A stretch of 64,000 bases of DNA from Ochotona curzoniae (GCF_017591425.1 NW_024465777.1:5890001-5954000); one strand, 5' to 3'; counted from the stretch's first letter, positions 18,905 through 30,706 are shown. Program-made: numbers and translations. The notes: generated by a model not told the origin, from the sequence alone.

Positions 18905-20550
18905 TTCCCTCCTACGTGGGACCCTGCATGTCGAGCAGCCGACTCTGGGACTGTCCTCCCTGCCAGGACTCCTCTGTTCGGAGAGAGCCCCGAGTCCCTT
19001 TGTGTCCCGACTTTTTCCTTTCCTGGGATTGGCTTATACGTGATGCTGGTGCGGGGGGAGGACCTCCCGAGCCACACCATCCTTGCCCTCACAGGTGGGG
19101 ACAGCATCACTACACTGACTCTGTCAGCTTGGGAGGGACCGAGGGACCCTACAGGGCTGTTCCCCGTCCTCTTTTCCCTGCTTCCAATGGAAGGACAATA
19201 GGTGCCACTCAGAGTTCCGGGCCAGCAGGCTGTGTCCTGGACTCCCCCAGTGCTGTGACTTTGTGACCTGGGAGCCCCCTGGCTGGCCCCGCAGGAGAGG
19301 GTTGGATGCCTCCAGGGACTAACACTCCAGACAGCCTTGCCTTCCCACTCTCCTTCATCCCCAGATCTCATTACCTCCTCCCTGTTCTTCACCCATCAAT
19401 GTGAAAACCTGGTCACGGCTGGTCTGTGTCCACATCCCAAAACCGTGTTCTGTAGGGCGGTGGAGAGGCCCTCACCGCCCTGCTGCCTGGTCCTAGCACA
19501 GTGCCCTGGACTTCCTCCACCCCTGCACCTCCACTCCTTCACCTGGCAGCGAGAGTGAGGCCTGCTCAACAGGTCATCTCACGAGTTTGAGCCTCTGCTC
19601 AGCACGTTGCCTTCTGAGGGGGAGAGAATTAGATTAGAACTTGATGGTTTTGGTCCTCTGCTGCCTGCAGGGCCTCAGCCCTGGTGCCATGCTCAGTGCC
19701 TGAGAATAGTGGGAGGGAGAGTTGTTTCCTCTGCTGAGCCGTAGCCGCTGGCCCCCTGCTCCTGGCGCCAATGGCTTTGCCATGGACTTTGCCAAGAAGC
19801 TGGCCTTTCTGGGTGACTTGGCTGGCACTGTGGCCTGGGAGGAGACACCAGAGGCACCAATGTTCTTCTTTGGGCCCTCTTCCTGGCCAGGGGACCATGA
19901 CCATATTTTCAAGACCCCTTTGACTGTTACCCCCTCCCCCCCGCCAGAGTTGCAGAATTGGGTCTGAGAGGGGGTCCGAGTTGAGTCTTGGGTCTGAGAC
20001 TCCCAGTCATATTCAGTGCTCCCCCTTGGGGCTCTCCAGCCCACCTGGAGACCCCCCTACTGAAGTCAGGGCCTCCCCATGCCCTAGGGCTTTCAGTGGA
20101 TCGCATAGAGGTAAGCGCAGCCGAGGATGGACCCCACGCACTTTCTGTAACACATTACTGTGAATGACAGCTCCTCATGCCCTTCTAGCAGCAGGTGCCT
20201 CTCAGACTGGTTGTGGGGGGGAAACCCAGAGAGACAGGCCATGATGCCACTGCTTCTACCCCTCATCCATGGGGTGGACCAGGAAAGGAACATGGCCAGC
20301 GTGCCACATTTCGTGCCCGTGCGGGCACGGGGACACGACTGGTACCCCCTGCAGGCCTGAAGCCCTGCTCCCCCACAAGGAATGTGAGCAAGAGGGAAAG
20401 GGGTCCTGCATGGGGAGGGGTTCCAGAGGGGACTTGGTGACTGTCTCCTGGGAGGCTGGGGAGGGGCGGGAATCCAGTGTTCAAGTGCAGTAACCTTTGA
20501 CTTTGCTACCAGTTCAATTTGATGAGAAATAAAAGTTAGCCAAGGTTTTG
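18905..20550 (+). other. SESN2: SESN2 3' untranslated region
   Basis: This roughly 1.6 kb stretch runs from the stop codon to just past the first good poly(A) signal. It is GC-rich and free of SINEs, unlike the DNA on either side, which fits selection on a transcribed UTR. Open frames within it have no recognisable product. Confidence 0.75.
20528..20533 (+). terminator. SESN2: SESN2 polyadenylation signal
   Basis: A canonical AATAAA sits about 1.6 kb after the stop codon, followed by a GT/T-rich stretch at 20547-20580 of the kind that guides cleavage. The first SINE appears about 600 bp further on. Confidence 0.75.
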
Positions 20551-21138
20551 TTTTGTATTCCTTGTTAATGGGCTGTTTTTCCATTTCCTGGAGGTCAAGG
20601 TTCACCTCCCGGCCCAAGCCAGGAGCTGTGATTGCATCATTCCCTGACCCAACAGCCCCGCCTTGCGGGGCCTTGGCTCTATAGGGCAGCAGGGTTGGGA
20701 TGGCTGCTCCCAAGTCCACCTCTGCCCCTTGAGGGCCCAGGGCTGGGGCTGGCCCCATATGATAATGAACGAGTAACTCCTCTGACCAAGCCAGCTTTGG
20801 GCTCTCTGCTTGGAGGGCTCCCTCCTACCCCCGATTCTACGATGATCCTGCAAGAGAGCGAAACCAGACACATGCCTCGGTGGTTCACCCAGGGTCTACG
20901 TGCTTCTGAGCCCTCAGCATTACACTTGGCTGATTTTTGCACTTCTAGACTCACATGGCCAAGAGAAGCCATGTGTGGGAGGACCTGTATCCTCCCCACA
21001 CACACACACTGTGACACTTGTTCTACAGCCTTCCCTCCCAGCACCAAAGAGATGGCAGCATCTGGACAGAAGGAGCTGGAGGCAGTCCCCACTGGGTGCT
21101 GGGGCCATTGATGGCTGCATGACTTTGGTCCAACTTTT
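20551..21138. other. Intergenic DNA just past SESN2
   Basis: Unique DNA with a short (CA)7 at 20997-21010. I see no gene. The AATAAA at 20528 and the first SINE mark the likely end of SESN2. Confidence 0.5.
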
Positions 21139-21458
21139 CTGTAAGGTTTATTTTTATAGGAAAGTCAAATATACAGAGAGCAGGAGAGACAGAGGAAGAT
21201 CTGTTCAATGATTCACTCCCCAAGTGACTGCAATGGCTGGAGCTCAGGCGATCTGAAGCCAGGAGCCAGGAGCTTCCTCCAGGTCTCCCACACGGGTGCA
21301 GGGTCCCAAGGCTTTGGGCTGTCCTTGACTGCTTTCCCAGGCCACAAGCAGGGAGCTGGATGGGAAGCGGGGCTGTTGGGATTAGAACCAGTGCCCAAAT
21401 GGGATCCCAGCACGTTCAAGATGAGGACTTTAACCATTAGGCTACCTTGCCAGGTGCG
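21139..21458 (-). mobile_element. CSINE with duplication
   Basis: A full-length reversed copy is flanked by GTCCAACTTTTCT and ATCCAACTTCTT-like words. Confidence 0.88.
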
Positions 21459-21814
21459 ATCCAACTTCTTAACTTCTCTGGACACCAGCAACTAATAAGC
21501 TTACCAGGGAAATCATCATGATTAAGACATCTCCTGCTGGCTCCCCACTTCCTCCAAGTGGGGCCAGTGGCCATGCCATGCCTGAAGGAGCCTACATATC
21601 CTGCTCCCGTGGATAGGGCTTCGTTTGGTATTGTCCTATATGCAGGTTCTTCTGTCATCATTTGAGAGTCCAGGAGAGAAAGTGCATCAGGCTTGAAGAC
21701 ACCACCCGGATTCTGGTTCCAGCCTGGTCATTTCCTAGCCCTTAGGAGAGGGGCAGGATTGCTTTCCCTTCTCCGTTTTCTCAGCAGTAAAAATAAAAGT
21801 ACAATGTTTCCATC

Positions 21815-21935
21815 TCTTGAGTGTGGCTAGTGCCAAACATTCTCTAACATAATCTCCTAGTCTACACAGCAGCTTGTGAGAAAGGGGTTGTGTTCCCACT
21901 TTACAGATGCACAAATGGAGTCTCAAGAATTCCAA
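21815..21935 (-). repeat. MIR fragment
   Basis: The run from CAAACATTCTCTAACATAATC to CCACTTTACAGATGCACAAATGGAG follows the reversed MIR core. Confidence 0.5.
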
Positions 21936-21994
21936 TTTAGCTCTTAAATCTTGGTTGAAAGTCCACCCTTGACTAAAAAGTTAATCATTTAGAC

Positions 21995-22250
21995 AACAGA
22001 ACTCTGCTGGTTCACTCCCCAAGTGCCTGCCATAGCCAGGGCTGGGCCAGAAAAGTGAGGGACATGGGAAAATCAATCCAGGTCTACCGTGTGGGTGGCT
22101 AGCACCCAAACACCTGAGTCATCCCCTGCTGCTTCCTCAGTGTTACTGCAGGAAGCTGGGATCTGGAGCAGCACTGGGATTTGAACTCAGGCACCTTGAT
22201 ACTGAATCAGGACGACCCCATAAGATGTCTGCACCACCACACCAAATGCC
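21995..22250 (-). mobile_element. CSINE, old, tail missing
   Basis: The reversed body runs from CTGCTGGTTCACTCCCCAAG to CACACCAAATGCC. The poly(T) end is lost. Confidence 0.75.
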
Positions 22251-22493
22251 ACCTGAGCTTCAACATTCAGGGTCTGGCTGTGAGCCTTCTTCTGCAGCTC
22301 CCTTCTCCATTTCCTTCTCTGGGGTGGCACTCATGTTTGGGGACACCCAAGAGTTGTGCAGGTCAAACCACCTGGCTCAGTTCAGGTATCTGGCACGAGC
22401 TCACTAGTAACTTGCTCAAGGTCATGCAATAGAGGCAGAGTTTGAACTTCCATTCTACTTTTCTCTCTCTCTCTCTTTTTTAAGATTTATTCT

Positions 22494-22552
22494 TGGGATC
22501 ACCATGGTGGCTCAATTGGCTAATCCTCCACTTGCAAACTCTGGGATTTAAT
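22494..22552 (+). mobile_element. CSINE head fragment
   Basis: Only the first 60 bp (TGGGATCACCATGGTGGCTC onward) survive. A short reversed SINE tail (TTTTTTAAGATTTATTC) precedes it. Confidence 0.6.
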
Positions 22553-23325
22553 TTCATTCCATAGATAATTGCAGCTTCCAAAGGCAATGGCTGTGTATTG
22601 CAACACAGTTCAGGTTGGAAGCAATGAGCAGGTAAACTTTGTCAGGACCGCTTGGCTGTCAACGGCCTTAAGTCTTGCTTGAATATCACCTGGCCCAGTC
22701 CTCACTGAGCCCTACACAGTCCAACTTATCCCTAGCTCCCTTTACCAGATGGGCCTCAGCAGTCCTGGCTTTAGAGTTCCTCCTCCAGGAAGGTTCCCCA
22801 GCCCTACCCCAAGAAGCTTTGCTGACCAGTAGCAGCTGTTACCATGTTCTCAGGGTTTTTTTTTCCCTAGAATAGCCATCATCTTTGGGTTTCACTCATC
22901 TTCCCGTTTAATGGCTAAGTCTGTGCCTGGTGTGTTCACACCTTTATTTACCACCAGACCCTAGAATAGGGCCTGGCATGGAGCAGGAGCTGAATAACCA
23001 AGCTGTTCATCCACGTGGAGTTCATGTTTAGAACCTGATCCAGTGCTGGGCCCGGCTGGTACTGCTCAAGAACCGCTGCTCTCCCCTGTGCTGTGGACAT
23101 GGTACCTGCTCTGGGTGTCTGGCTCTTCCCGGTCACCAGGGGTCTGCTCAGATGCTCAGTGTCAGCTTAGTGTGGGGGAAGGATTTTGGACTTTGGACTG
23201 AGATAAATGAAGCTCAAGCCTAAGTGCAGGTCCATCTGGAGTGAGGCAGAGGATAAGTAAATAGAGCTAAGTACCTGTGTGAACCTTGGCAACCTTTAGC
23301 TTCCTCGTCTTTAATATGACTACAT
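22553..23325. other. Intergenic unique stretch
   Basis: Nothing gene-like. Part of 22900-23010 recalls an old MIR or L2 end but is too diverged to call. Confidence 0.4.
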
Positions 23326-23662
23326 GGGGAGCTATTGCCATGGTGTGGTAAGCTAAGCCTCCGCCTGCAGTGCCTGTATCCCATACAGGTGCTGGTTCAA
23401 GTCCCAACTGATCCACTTATCATCCAGCTCCCTGCTTAGGGCCTGGGAAAACAAGATGGCCCAAAGCCTTGGACCCTTGGACCCACGTGACAGACTTAGA
23501 AGAAACTTCTGGTCCCTGGCTTCAGTCTGGCCCAGCTCTGGCTATTGCAGCCATTAGGGGAGCAAACAAGCAGATGGAAGTGCTCTCTCTCTTTGTCTCT
23601 CCTCTCTCTGTAAATCCACCTTTCAAACAAACAAACAAATATATATATATGATAAAAAAAAA
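23326..23662 (+). mobile_element. CSINE, full length
   Basis: It starts TGGGGAGCTATTGCCATGG and ends in (CAAA)n, (TA)n and poly(A). Confidence 0.85.
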
Positions 23663-23673
23663 AGAAAATGGGA

Positions 23674-23936
23674 ACGTGAGCCTGCATTGTTGCACATCAG
23701 GTTAATCTGCTGCCCATGACACTGACATCCATATCGGTGCTAGTTCAGCTCCTTGCTCTCCCACATCCCATGAAACTCCCTGTTAATGTGCCTGGGAAAG
23801 CAGAGGAAGAAGGCCCAAGTGCTTGGGCCCCTGCATTCACGTAGGAGATCTGGTAGGAGTTGTAGGCTCCTGGCCGTGCTACCGTGTGAGGAGTGAACCC
23901 ACACAGGGAAGATCGCTTTTTAAGTACAAAAAAGAT
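23674..23936 (+). mobile_element. CSINE with duplication
   Basis: The copy is bracketed by AAAATGGGAAC at 23664-23674 and again at about 23937. It landed directly in the tail of the previous SINE. Confidence 0.85.
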
Positions 23937-24115
23937 AAAATGGGAACATAACCATTTACATTAAAAATTAAGTATTTTGGGGATCAAATGAGAACATGTT
24001 GGAAACGTCTCTTTGGTTTCACTTCTCCCTGCAACAAAAGACAGATTTGGCCAATGCCAGTTTCTTAGACTTGTCCTTTTTCTGTTTCAATTTCCCTTTT
24101 TCAGAGAAAGGATAG

Positions 24116-24408
24116 CAGGTGCACCCAGCTTTTGAGCTGCTGCTTGGGACACTCACAAGCAATATCGGAGTGCCTGGGTTCAAGTCGTAGCTCTGCTTCT
24201 GATCCCAGCTCCCTGAGGATGTGTGCCCTGGGCGCCAGTAGGTGATGGAGGAGTTAGGCGGGTGTCTCTGCTGTCTGCTTGAGCCCTGGATTAAGCTTTT
24301 AGCTCCTGGGTTTGGCCTGGCCCAGGCCTAGCTGTTTGTAGGCATTTGGGAGAGTGAACCAGCAGATGCAGATTTATGTCTGTGTCTTTCTGTTTCTCAA
24401 AAAAGAAT
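24116..24408 (+). mobile_element. CSINE, old
   Basis: It is recognisable from GCCTGGGTTCAAGTCGTAGC and the end GAGAGTGAACCAGCAGATGC. The tail has a short AAAAAAG. Confidence 0.75.
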
Positions 24409-24752
24409 CATCTTTTTCAATAGTGGGACCCAGCTCGTAGGGCTACTCTGCCGATTCAATTGAATCATTGGATGATGCCCTGACCGCATGTTTGGCTTCA
24501 CAGCTGAGGATGTTAGCAGTGTCATGGGGGGTGGAAGTCAGGGTTGCTGCTGAACATCTTACAATGCTTTGGACAGTCCCTTACAACGAAGATTTAGGCA
24601 GTGCAGAGAGTCAAGGGTCCCAGGGCTGAGAAATCCTAATTATATAATGTACAGTTCCTGTTTAATGTAACTATACATATCAACTGCTTAGCAAGTTGGA
24701 AAAAAATAGACTTTTAGAGAGAAATGTGTTTCCAGGAGCAAGAATACAAGAT

Positions 24753-25062
24753 TCGTGCCCAGTACAATGGCTCAACTGGGTAATCCTCCACCTCTAAGCA
24801 CAGTATCCCACATGGGTACGGTTCATGTTCTGGCTGCTCCGCTTCCCATCCAGCTCCCTGCTTGTGGCCTGGGAAAGAAGTAAAGGATAACCCAAAGCTT
24901 TGGACTCTGCACCCATGTGGGACACTTGGAAGAATTTCCTGGCTCCTAGAATCACATCCGCTTAGTTCCCGCCATTCTGGCTGCTTTTGGAGTAAACCAA
25001 CATATGGAGGAGCTTTCTTTCTGTCTCTCCTCCCTGTAAAGCAGCCTTTCCAATGAAAATAT
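24753..25062 (+). mobile_element. CSINE
   Basis: A full body runs from GTGCCCAGTACAATGGCTC to CTTTCCAATGAAAATATG. Confidence 0.85.
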
Positions 25063-25698
25063 GTTCCAAACAGGAGACCCAAAGCCTTGGTCCTTGGCCT
25101 CTTGTGTGCAAGGGAACAACAGGAAGGCCCACAGGAGGTTGCCTGCTGGTGGACTTGCAGCTGTCTTTGGGTTGATACGAACAGAGACCTTTGTGCTGGT
25201 CCAGATCCAGGCTTGACAACCCCTAGGCTCCTCCCAGTTTTCATGCATGCTCAAAAGACACCTTCCAGGTCAGCAAGAATTAAACATCCCTTACCCTGGA
25301 ACTGCGTGCCACAGGGTCTGATGACACAGCTGGGAGGAACTGGAGAAGCACAAACCAGAGTCAAGTGATACTCAAGCAGTAATTGATTCCTTTCACTGCA
25401 CTCAAGCACTTGGCGACATTCTCTGCTTCCACTGTGCCAGCCACTATCCCGCTCCTCTGAGGGTTTAGGATAGGGGTCGGGAGCGGTCTCTTTCGGGAGA
25501 AGGACACTGAAATCCCAGCTTCGCTAGGAACAGGTGAAACTGAAGGGAAGAGCCAGACCTCCTCAGACCCCCCCAGGCCCCCCCAGGCCGAGAAGCGGGA
25601 CTTTGGGCCGTCAGCTGTGTGCATGTCTGAAAAAGTGTATAAACTGGGCCAAAAACAGTTTTGCATGGAAATGGATAGAGATGTGGTCAAAATGTTTT
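25063..25698. other. Intergenic unique stretch
   Basis: No repeat or gene is recognised. Open frames here have no family features. Confidence 0.4.
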
Positions 25699-26020
25699 GT
25701 ATTAAGATTTTTTTGAATTGGAAAGTCAGATATACGGAGAGGAGGAGAGACAGAGAAGGTCTTCCATCCTGTGATTCATTCCCCAAGTGGTTGCAACAGC
25801 CAGAGCTGCGCCAATCCAAAGCCAGGAGCCGGGAACCTCTTCCAGGTCTCCCACGGGATTGCAGGGTCCCAAGGCTTTGGGCCGTCCTTGACTGCTTTCC
25901 CAAGCCACAAGCAGGGAGCTGGATGGGAGGCAGGGCCACCAGGATGAGAACCAGAGCCCAGATGGGATCCTGGCACATGCAAGGAGAGGACTTTAGCCAC
26001 TAGGCTACTGTGCCAGGCCT
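25699..26020 (-). mobile_element. CSINE with 15-bp duplication
   Basis: GTGGTCAAAATGTTT occurs at 25684-25698 and again just after the element, an exact duplication. Confidence 0.92.
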
Positions 26021-26489
26021 GCTGGTGGTCAAAATGTTTAACAACCAGAAGGATGTCAGCAGCCACCCATCCAAGCGGATACTGATGCGTTGTAAACAAC
26101 TGCCAAGGCCTTGTTAATGAGAATGAGAACTGAATCCCACGCTGGAAAAGAGTGTCTGCATTTGCCTACCCAACCTCTTCCACCTTCTCGAAGCAACACA
26201 CTGGTATTTCACTTTACAGATCTGTCCCACCGTATCGTTTGAGTTCCCATGGGCCTGCCTCCACCTGTGCAAGTGCAGGTGAAGGTAGTCTGGGCTCACC
26301 ATTAAGGACACAGCTGTGAGCGGCACAGGCAGGGCCGGCGAGGAGCCTCCCCAGCAAGGTGCTCCCCAGCCAGGTGCTGTTTCACAGAGAAGCTAAGAGA
26401 ATGGAAATCAAGGTAAATATAAAGCAAATGGAGCTGGAAGATCAACTATACAGTCTTTTATGAGAACATATGTTTTAATAGTTTGTGTT
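26021..26489. other. Intergenic unique stretch
   Basis: Nothing recognisable. One minus-strand open frame of 70 codons lacks any family signal. Confidence 0.4.
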
Positions 26490-26780
26490 TCAGATTTATT
26501 TATTTTACTTGAAAAATCAGAATTACCAAGAAAGAAGAAGATAAGGGAGAGATCTTCCATCTAGTAGTTTCCTAGCCAAATAGCCAGAACAGCCAGAAAC
26601 TGGGAGCCAGGAATTTCTTCTGGGTTTCCCATGTGGGAAGAGGAGTCCAAGGACTTGAACCACCCTATGCTACTTAAGGTCATTAGCAGGAGCTGGGTCA
26701 GAAGTGGAACAGCTGGGACTTAAGCCAGTACCCATATGGGGTGGAGGTGCTGCAAGTGGATTAGCCTGTATCTACCATAT
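26490..26780 (-). mobile_element. CSINE, old
   Basis: The reversed tail CAGATTTATTTATTTTACTTG leads into a diverged body. Confidence 0.78.
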
Positions 26781-26795
26781 TGATTCCATATTTTA

Positions 26796-27055
26796 ATTGT
26801 TTATTATCTTATTAAATTGATCTGAACAACTGGAGAGAAAGAGCGCTCCTATAGGCTGGTTCACTTACTTAGTGACCTTAAATGCTAGGGTTGGGCCAGG
26901 CCTAAGCCAGCAGCTGTGCATTCAACCCAAGTCTTTCATGACAGCAGGGATTCAAAGGGTTCAAGTGGTTGGGTCCCCATCAGCCATGAGTTCCTGGCTC
27001 CTTGCTTCTGCCTGGCACAGACATGATTGCTGTGGGCATTTTGGGGTGTAAACAA
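26796..27055 (-). mobile_element. CSINE fragment plus short opposite-strand fragment
   Basis: 26796-26982 is a reversed tail half. 26983-27055 reads as a forward 3' part (CATGAGTTCCTGGCTCC). The two were probably juxtaposed by insertion or inversion. Confidence 0.6.
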
Positions 27056-27057
27056 AA

Positions 27058-27284
27058 GTGATATCTAGGCCAGATAAAACTAGGATACAGGAATTCAGCC
27101 CTGGTTTCCCACATGGCCTTCAGGGACCCAACCTCTTGAACCATAACCCACTGTCTTCCAGGGTGTATGTTAGCAGGAAGCTGGAATTGGAAGGGGAGCT
27201 GGGACTCAAACCCAGGCATTCCACTAGGGGATGGGGCATCCTAAGTAGAGTCCTAATGGCTATCCCAAATGTCCAACCCTAAGC
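27058..27284 (-). mobile_element. CSINE fragment
   Basis: The reversed body runs from GGCCAGATAAAACTAGG to GGCTATCCCAAATGTCCAACC. It abuts the 3' UTR of the EEF1A1 pseudogene. Confidence 0.7.
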
Positions 27285-27715
27285 TGTTTTCATTACAAAG
27301 TACAAATTTTTAAAAACTGATCACTTAAAACTATCCCAACTTACTCTCCCCATACGCAGTCTCCCAAACCTCTCCTGCTCTGCTGAATGTTTTACTGTGC
27401 TCCATTAACCCATCTCTCACAGTTAAACTGTAATGGCCAACTGAGACAAACAATTCTGTGGCCACTCTTGCACCACTGATTACGCCTTGGGTGGCAGATG
27501 TTCACGATGATATTCATTTGGCCTCCTGAGCTTTCAGGCAGATGTCACGGCTTTGCCTGCTCAGCAGCTTTCTCGTCCACTGCTTCCATGAAACCCATAG
27601 CAACCGTCTGGCTCGTGTCATGAACAGCAGAACAAGCCAGGAGAGGATGGTCCGATATGCTTTCAGCACATTCAGACTTGCCAGGAACCGTAGCAATTTT
27701 TCAGGAGCTGGGAAC

Positions 27716-27895
27716 CTGGTTGCCCCATGTGACTATCAGGAATCTGATCACTTGATCCATCACCCCCTGTCTCCCAGATCTAGAGTAGCAGGAAGCTGGA
27801 GTCAAGAGCTAGAGCTGGGAATTAGCCTGAGGCACTCTGCTACAGATGGCAGGGTGGGGGGTGGTTCTTCACTGCTTGAACAAACACTTGTTCTG
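27716..27895 (-). mobile_element. CSINE inside EEF1A1 pseudogene
   Basis: A partial reversed body (CTGGTTGCCCCATGTGAC onward) lies between the last two coding blocks. Confidence 0.65.
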
Positions 27896-28071
27896 AACAT
27901 GCACCTGCTTGACACTGACACATGCATTGTCTCCAGGAAAGAGACACTCCAAACCTGAAGATGTATATCTTTTTCATGCTAAAGTTTTTGTCAACAGACT
28001 GTCATTTAGGTGTGTCATTAACTGGAGCAAAGGTGACCACCATGCTGGGTGTAAAAAAAACATCCTGGAGC

Positions 28072-28375
28072 CAGCAGCTGAAGCCATTGTTTGCAATGCT
28101 GGTGTCCCATGTGGGCGTTGGTTCTTGTCCTGGCAAATCCATTTTAAGCTCAGCTCCCTGTTAATGACCCTGAAGGGCAAGGGAGAGTGGCCTATGTGCT
28201 TGGGCCCCTGCATCCACTGGGGAGATGTTGATGACACTCTTGGCGTTGACGTGACCCAGCCCAGGCTGCTGCAACCATTTGGGGAATTAACCAGTGAATG
28301 AAAGGTCTTTTTCTCTCCCTGTCCTCCCATTTTGTAATTGTGCCTGTGAAATAAGCCACTTATTTTTCCAAAAAG
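28072..28375 (+). mobile_element. CSINE inside EEF1A1 pseudogene
   Basis: It begins near GCCAGCAGCTGAAGCC and ends CCTGTGAAATAAGCC with a poly(A)-like CCAAAAAG. Confidence 0.75.
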
Positions 28376-28435
28376 GAAGTGGGGTGGGGTGGAAATCTCT
28401 ACTTGGCTTATACTGTAATGCCAATATTGTCCACT

Positions 28436-28741
28436 TTTCATTTCTTATTGGAAAGACAGAATGTGCAGAGAAAAGTAGACACAGAGAGAAAAATCTTCCC
28501 AAGTGGTCTCAATGACCAGAGCTGTGCCAATCCGAAGCCAGGAGCCAGGAGCTTCTTCTGGGTCTCCCGCATGGGTGCAGGGTCCCAAGGCTTTGGGCTG
28601 TCCTTGACTGCTTTCCCAGGTCACAGGCAGGGAGCTGGATGGGGAGCGGAGTAGAGCAGCCAGAACATGAGCCTGTTCCCATATGGGATCCTCGTGAATG
28701 CAAAGCAAGAATTTTGCCATTAGCCTATTGTGCCAAGCCCC
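28436..28741 (-). mobile_element. CSINE inside EEF1A1 pseudogene
   Basis: A reversed copy close to consensus in its middle, ending TATTGTGCCAAGCCCC. Confidence 0.85.
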
Positions 28742-28869
28742 TAATTTGTAGACACACTGCAGGGGCAGACAAAAGGTTCACCACTTGGGTGAAAGGAGAC
28801 AATCCAGGGCTTCGCTGTGTGGCCTTTCTCATATTGCCTTATTTTTATGTGTGTGTTTTTTAAAGCTAA

Positions 28870-29105
28870 TCAAGTTATTTAAAAAAATGATAAGGAGATG
28901 AGAGACAGATCTTCCATCCACTGGTTCTTCCAGCTGGAGCTGGGCCAGGGTAAAGCCAAGAATGAGGAACTCCGTTTAACTTTCTCACATGTGTAACAGG
29001 GCGCAAGTACCTGGGCTACCATCTGCTACCTCCAGGGGCATTAATAAGATGCCAGTTAAGTGGCATTAACACGGAATGCTCGCATGGCAAACACTGGCCC
29101 TTGCC
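28870..29105 (-). mobile_element. CSINE inside EEF1A1 pseudogene, old
   Basis: A diverged reversed body runs from AAAATGATAAGGAGATGAG to GCAAACACTGGCCC. Confidence 0.65.
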
Positions 29106-29109
29106 GTCT

Positions 29110-29172
29110 TTATTTCTTAGGTATTATGTATTATTTGAAAGGCAGAGATCCAGAGAGAAATAGATAGATAGG

Positions 29173-29217
<45 letters not shown>

Positions 29218-29440
29218 TGATTCTAGTTCACTCTCTAAATGCCAACAGCTAGGGCTAAGCCAGGAGCCTGAAAATCAATGTGATGTCAGGGACCTAAGTT
29301 CTTGAATCACTACCTGCTGTTTCCCAGGGTGTGGACCAGCAGGAAGCTGGAACTGGAAGCTAAACTGGAACTGGAACCCAGGCATTTGAACATGGGATAT
29401 TAGCATCCCAAGCAGCATCTCAACTTCCTCAGCAAACACC
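29110..29440 (-). mobile_element. CSINE with GATA expansion, inside EEF1A1 pseudogene
   Basis: The reversed tail and AGAGATCCAGAGAG word are followed by a (GATA)n tract and a diverged body ending near CTCAGCAAACACC. Confidence 0.7.
29158..29218. repeat. (GATA)n microsatellite
   Basis: About 15 GATA units with one GGTA variant arose inside the host SINE's purine-rich segment. Confidence 0.95.
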
Positions 29441-29545
29441 TACCTCCATTGACTCCTTTATAAGTGGTTTTCCAGTCCTTGAACCAAGGCATATTACACC
29501 TGGCTGCAGTGTGTTGCCACCATTTCAGCCAACAATTGGTATAAA

Positions 29546-29692
29546 CACTACTGTGCTGGTTCCTGTCTTGGCTGCTCCACTTCCAATTCAGCTCCCTGCT
29601 TATGACCTAAGAAAGAAGTGGAGGACGGTCCAAGTCCTTGGGCCCCTATATCCACGTGGGAGACCCTAAAGAGGCTCCTGGTTTTGGATTGG
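29546..29692 (+). mobile_element. CSINE middle fragment inside EEF1A1 pseudogene
   Basis: Only the central part (CTGTGCTGGTTCCTGTC to CTGGTTTTGGATT) remains. Pseudogene sequence resumes directly on both sides. Confidence 0.75.
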
Positions 29693-30239
29693 CCATATTT
29701 CTTAATGTGGATGCTGACTTCCTTAATGATACCATCCTGTCTTTTCTGGCTATAGGGCCACTCAGTGGAATCCATTTTATGACCACCATCAATGAATTGT
29801 TTCACATCCCCTGTGTGAGCCAAATGCACCTGCCCATTCTTGATGACACCAGTTTCAAAGTCACTGATACCTGCAGCAATCATCAGAACAACACAATCAG
29901 CCCCAAATGTGTGTGGAATCATGTTCTTAATCAAATCCCAGTGCCCCAGGGCCCCAGTGGTTGTTGTGTAAAACTTTCTGGTCTCAAATCTCCACAGGGA
30001 CACGTCAGTGGCGATACCACATCTGGCTAGCCTTCCATTCAGCTGGGACCCAGACATCATACAGGTGCCGTTTCCCATCTCAGCAGCGTCCTACCTCAAA
30101 TGTTCAGATTTATTTGGGGGACTCTTACCACATTTGTAGATGATATAGCCAGTAGTGGTGGCCTTCCTGAATCTTAGTCCCAAGAATGGCCATGTTGAAG
30201 AGACTTTTCCTTCCTCGGTTTTGGTTCAGATTTAATAAT

Positions 30240-30625
30240 GATTTTCATAACACTTGTGTTTTGGTGGTAAACCCCTTCTGATAAAACTTTTTATGTTTTT
30301 TTAAAGGGCAAGTTGTATGATAAGTGAATTGTATCTTGACAAGGCTAGTATCAGAGAGAGAGAGAGAGATCCCTAAAGAAATAGATGTGTCCCTTGGTTT
30401 CAGCACAATGTAGCAGAACCAGATGCTATGTCCGCAGGCAGTGCTTGGAACTGTGACAACCATCTCTCAACCATGAGAGAGAGGAAGATGCAGCATGATA
30501 AGAATGGAAAAACAGAGAGATAGAAAGAATTTGGGTCCATGATAGAATCTTAAAGCTACTAAAAGAACCAGTTCTAGAGTTGATCCAGCCTAGGGCTTCT
30601 TCATATAGAGATAATACATTTTTCT
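30240..30625 (+). repeat. Possible ancient LTR (MaLR-like) remnant
   Basis: The run from CAGCACAATGTAGCAGAACC through GGAACTGTGACAACCATC to ATAGAGATAATACATTTTTC resembles old mammalian LTR 3' ends with their 'gagataataaatttc' word. The family call is from memory and weak. Confidence 0.35.
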
Positions 30626-30654
30626 TAAGCAATTAAGAGATTTTTGTTTCAAAT

Positions 30655-30706
30655 AACGTATTGAGATAAAATTCACATACATTAACCACTTGAAAGTGAA
30701 TAATCA
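30655..30706 (-). mobile_element. Old L1 3' end, block 1
   Basis: TTGAGATAAAATTCACATACATTAACC follows the reversed end of ancient L1 elements. The same element resumes at 33465. Confidence 0.55.

Larger units (their letters stand above)
27285..30225 (-). pseudogene. EEF1A1P: EEF1A1 processed pseudogene, fragmented by SINEs
   Basis: This is a dead retrocopy of translation elongation factor 1-alpha mRNA. Intron-less fragments occur in the mRNA order on the minus strand. 30225-29693 covers the start through the switch-I and DxxG regions to about residue 155 (words such as DISLWxFET and KNMI are recognisable). 29545-29441 holds a GWNGDNMLEP-like to NMPWFKGWK-like segment. 28845-28742 matches EALDCILPP to LQDVYK; 28435-28376 matches IGTVPVGRVE; 28071-27896 matches MVVTFAPVN to LPGDNVG. 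27715-27285 holds GKPMCVES to the C-terminus and a stretch of the 3' UTR. Roughly 100 codons are missing before the last block. Stops and frameshifts abound. The gaps are SINEs. Confidence 0.9.

Noticed and set aside
19634..20758. Long minus-strand open frames in the SESN2 3' UTR and downstream
   Set aside because: GC-rich sequence with no recognisable domain. The longest overlaps the 3' UTR and has no promoter or splice evidence.
29638..30143. Plus-strand open frames across the EEF1A1 pseudogene
   Set aside because: The homology lies on the minus strand; the plus frames are its complement.
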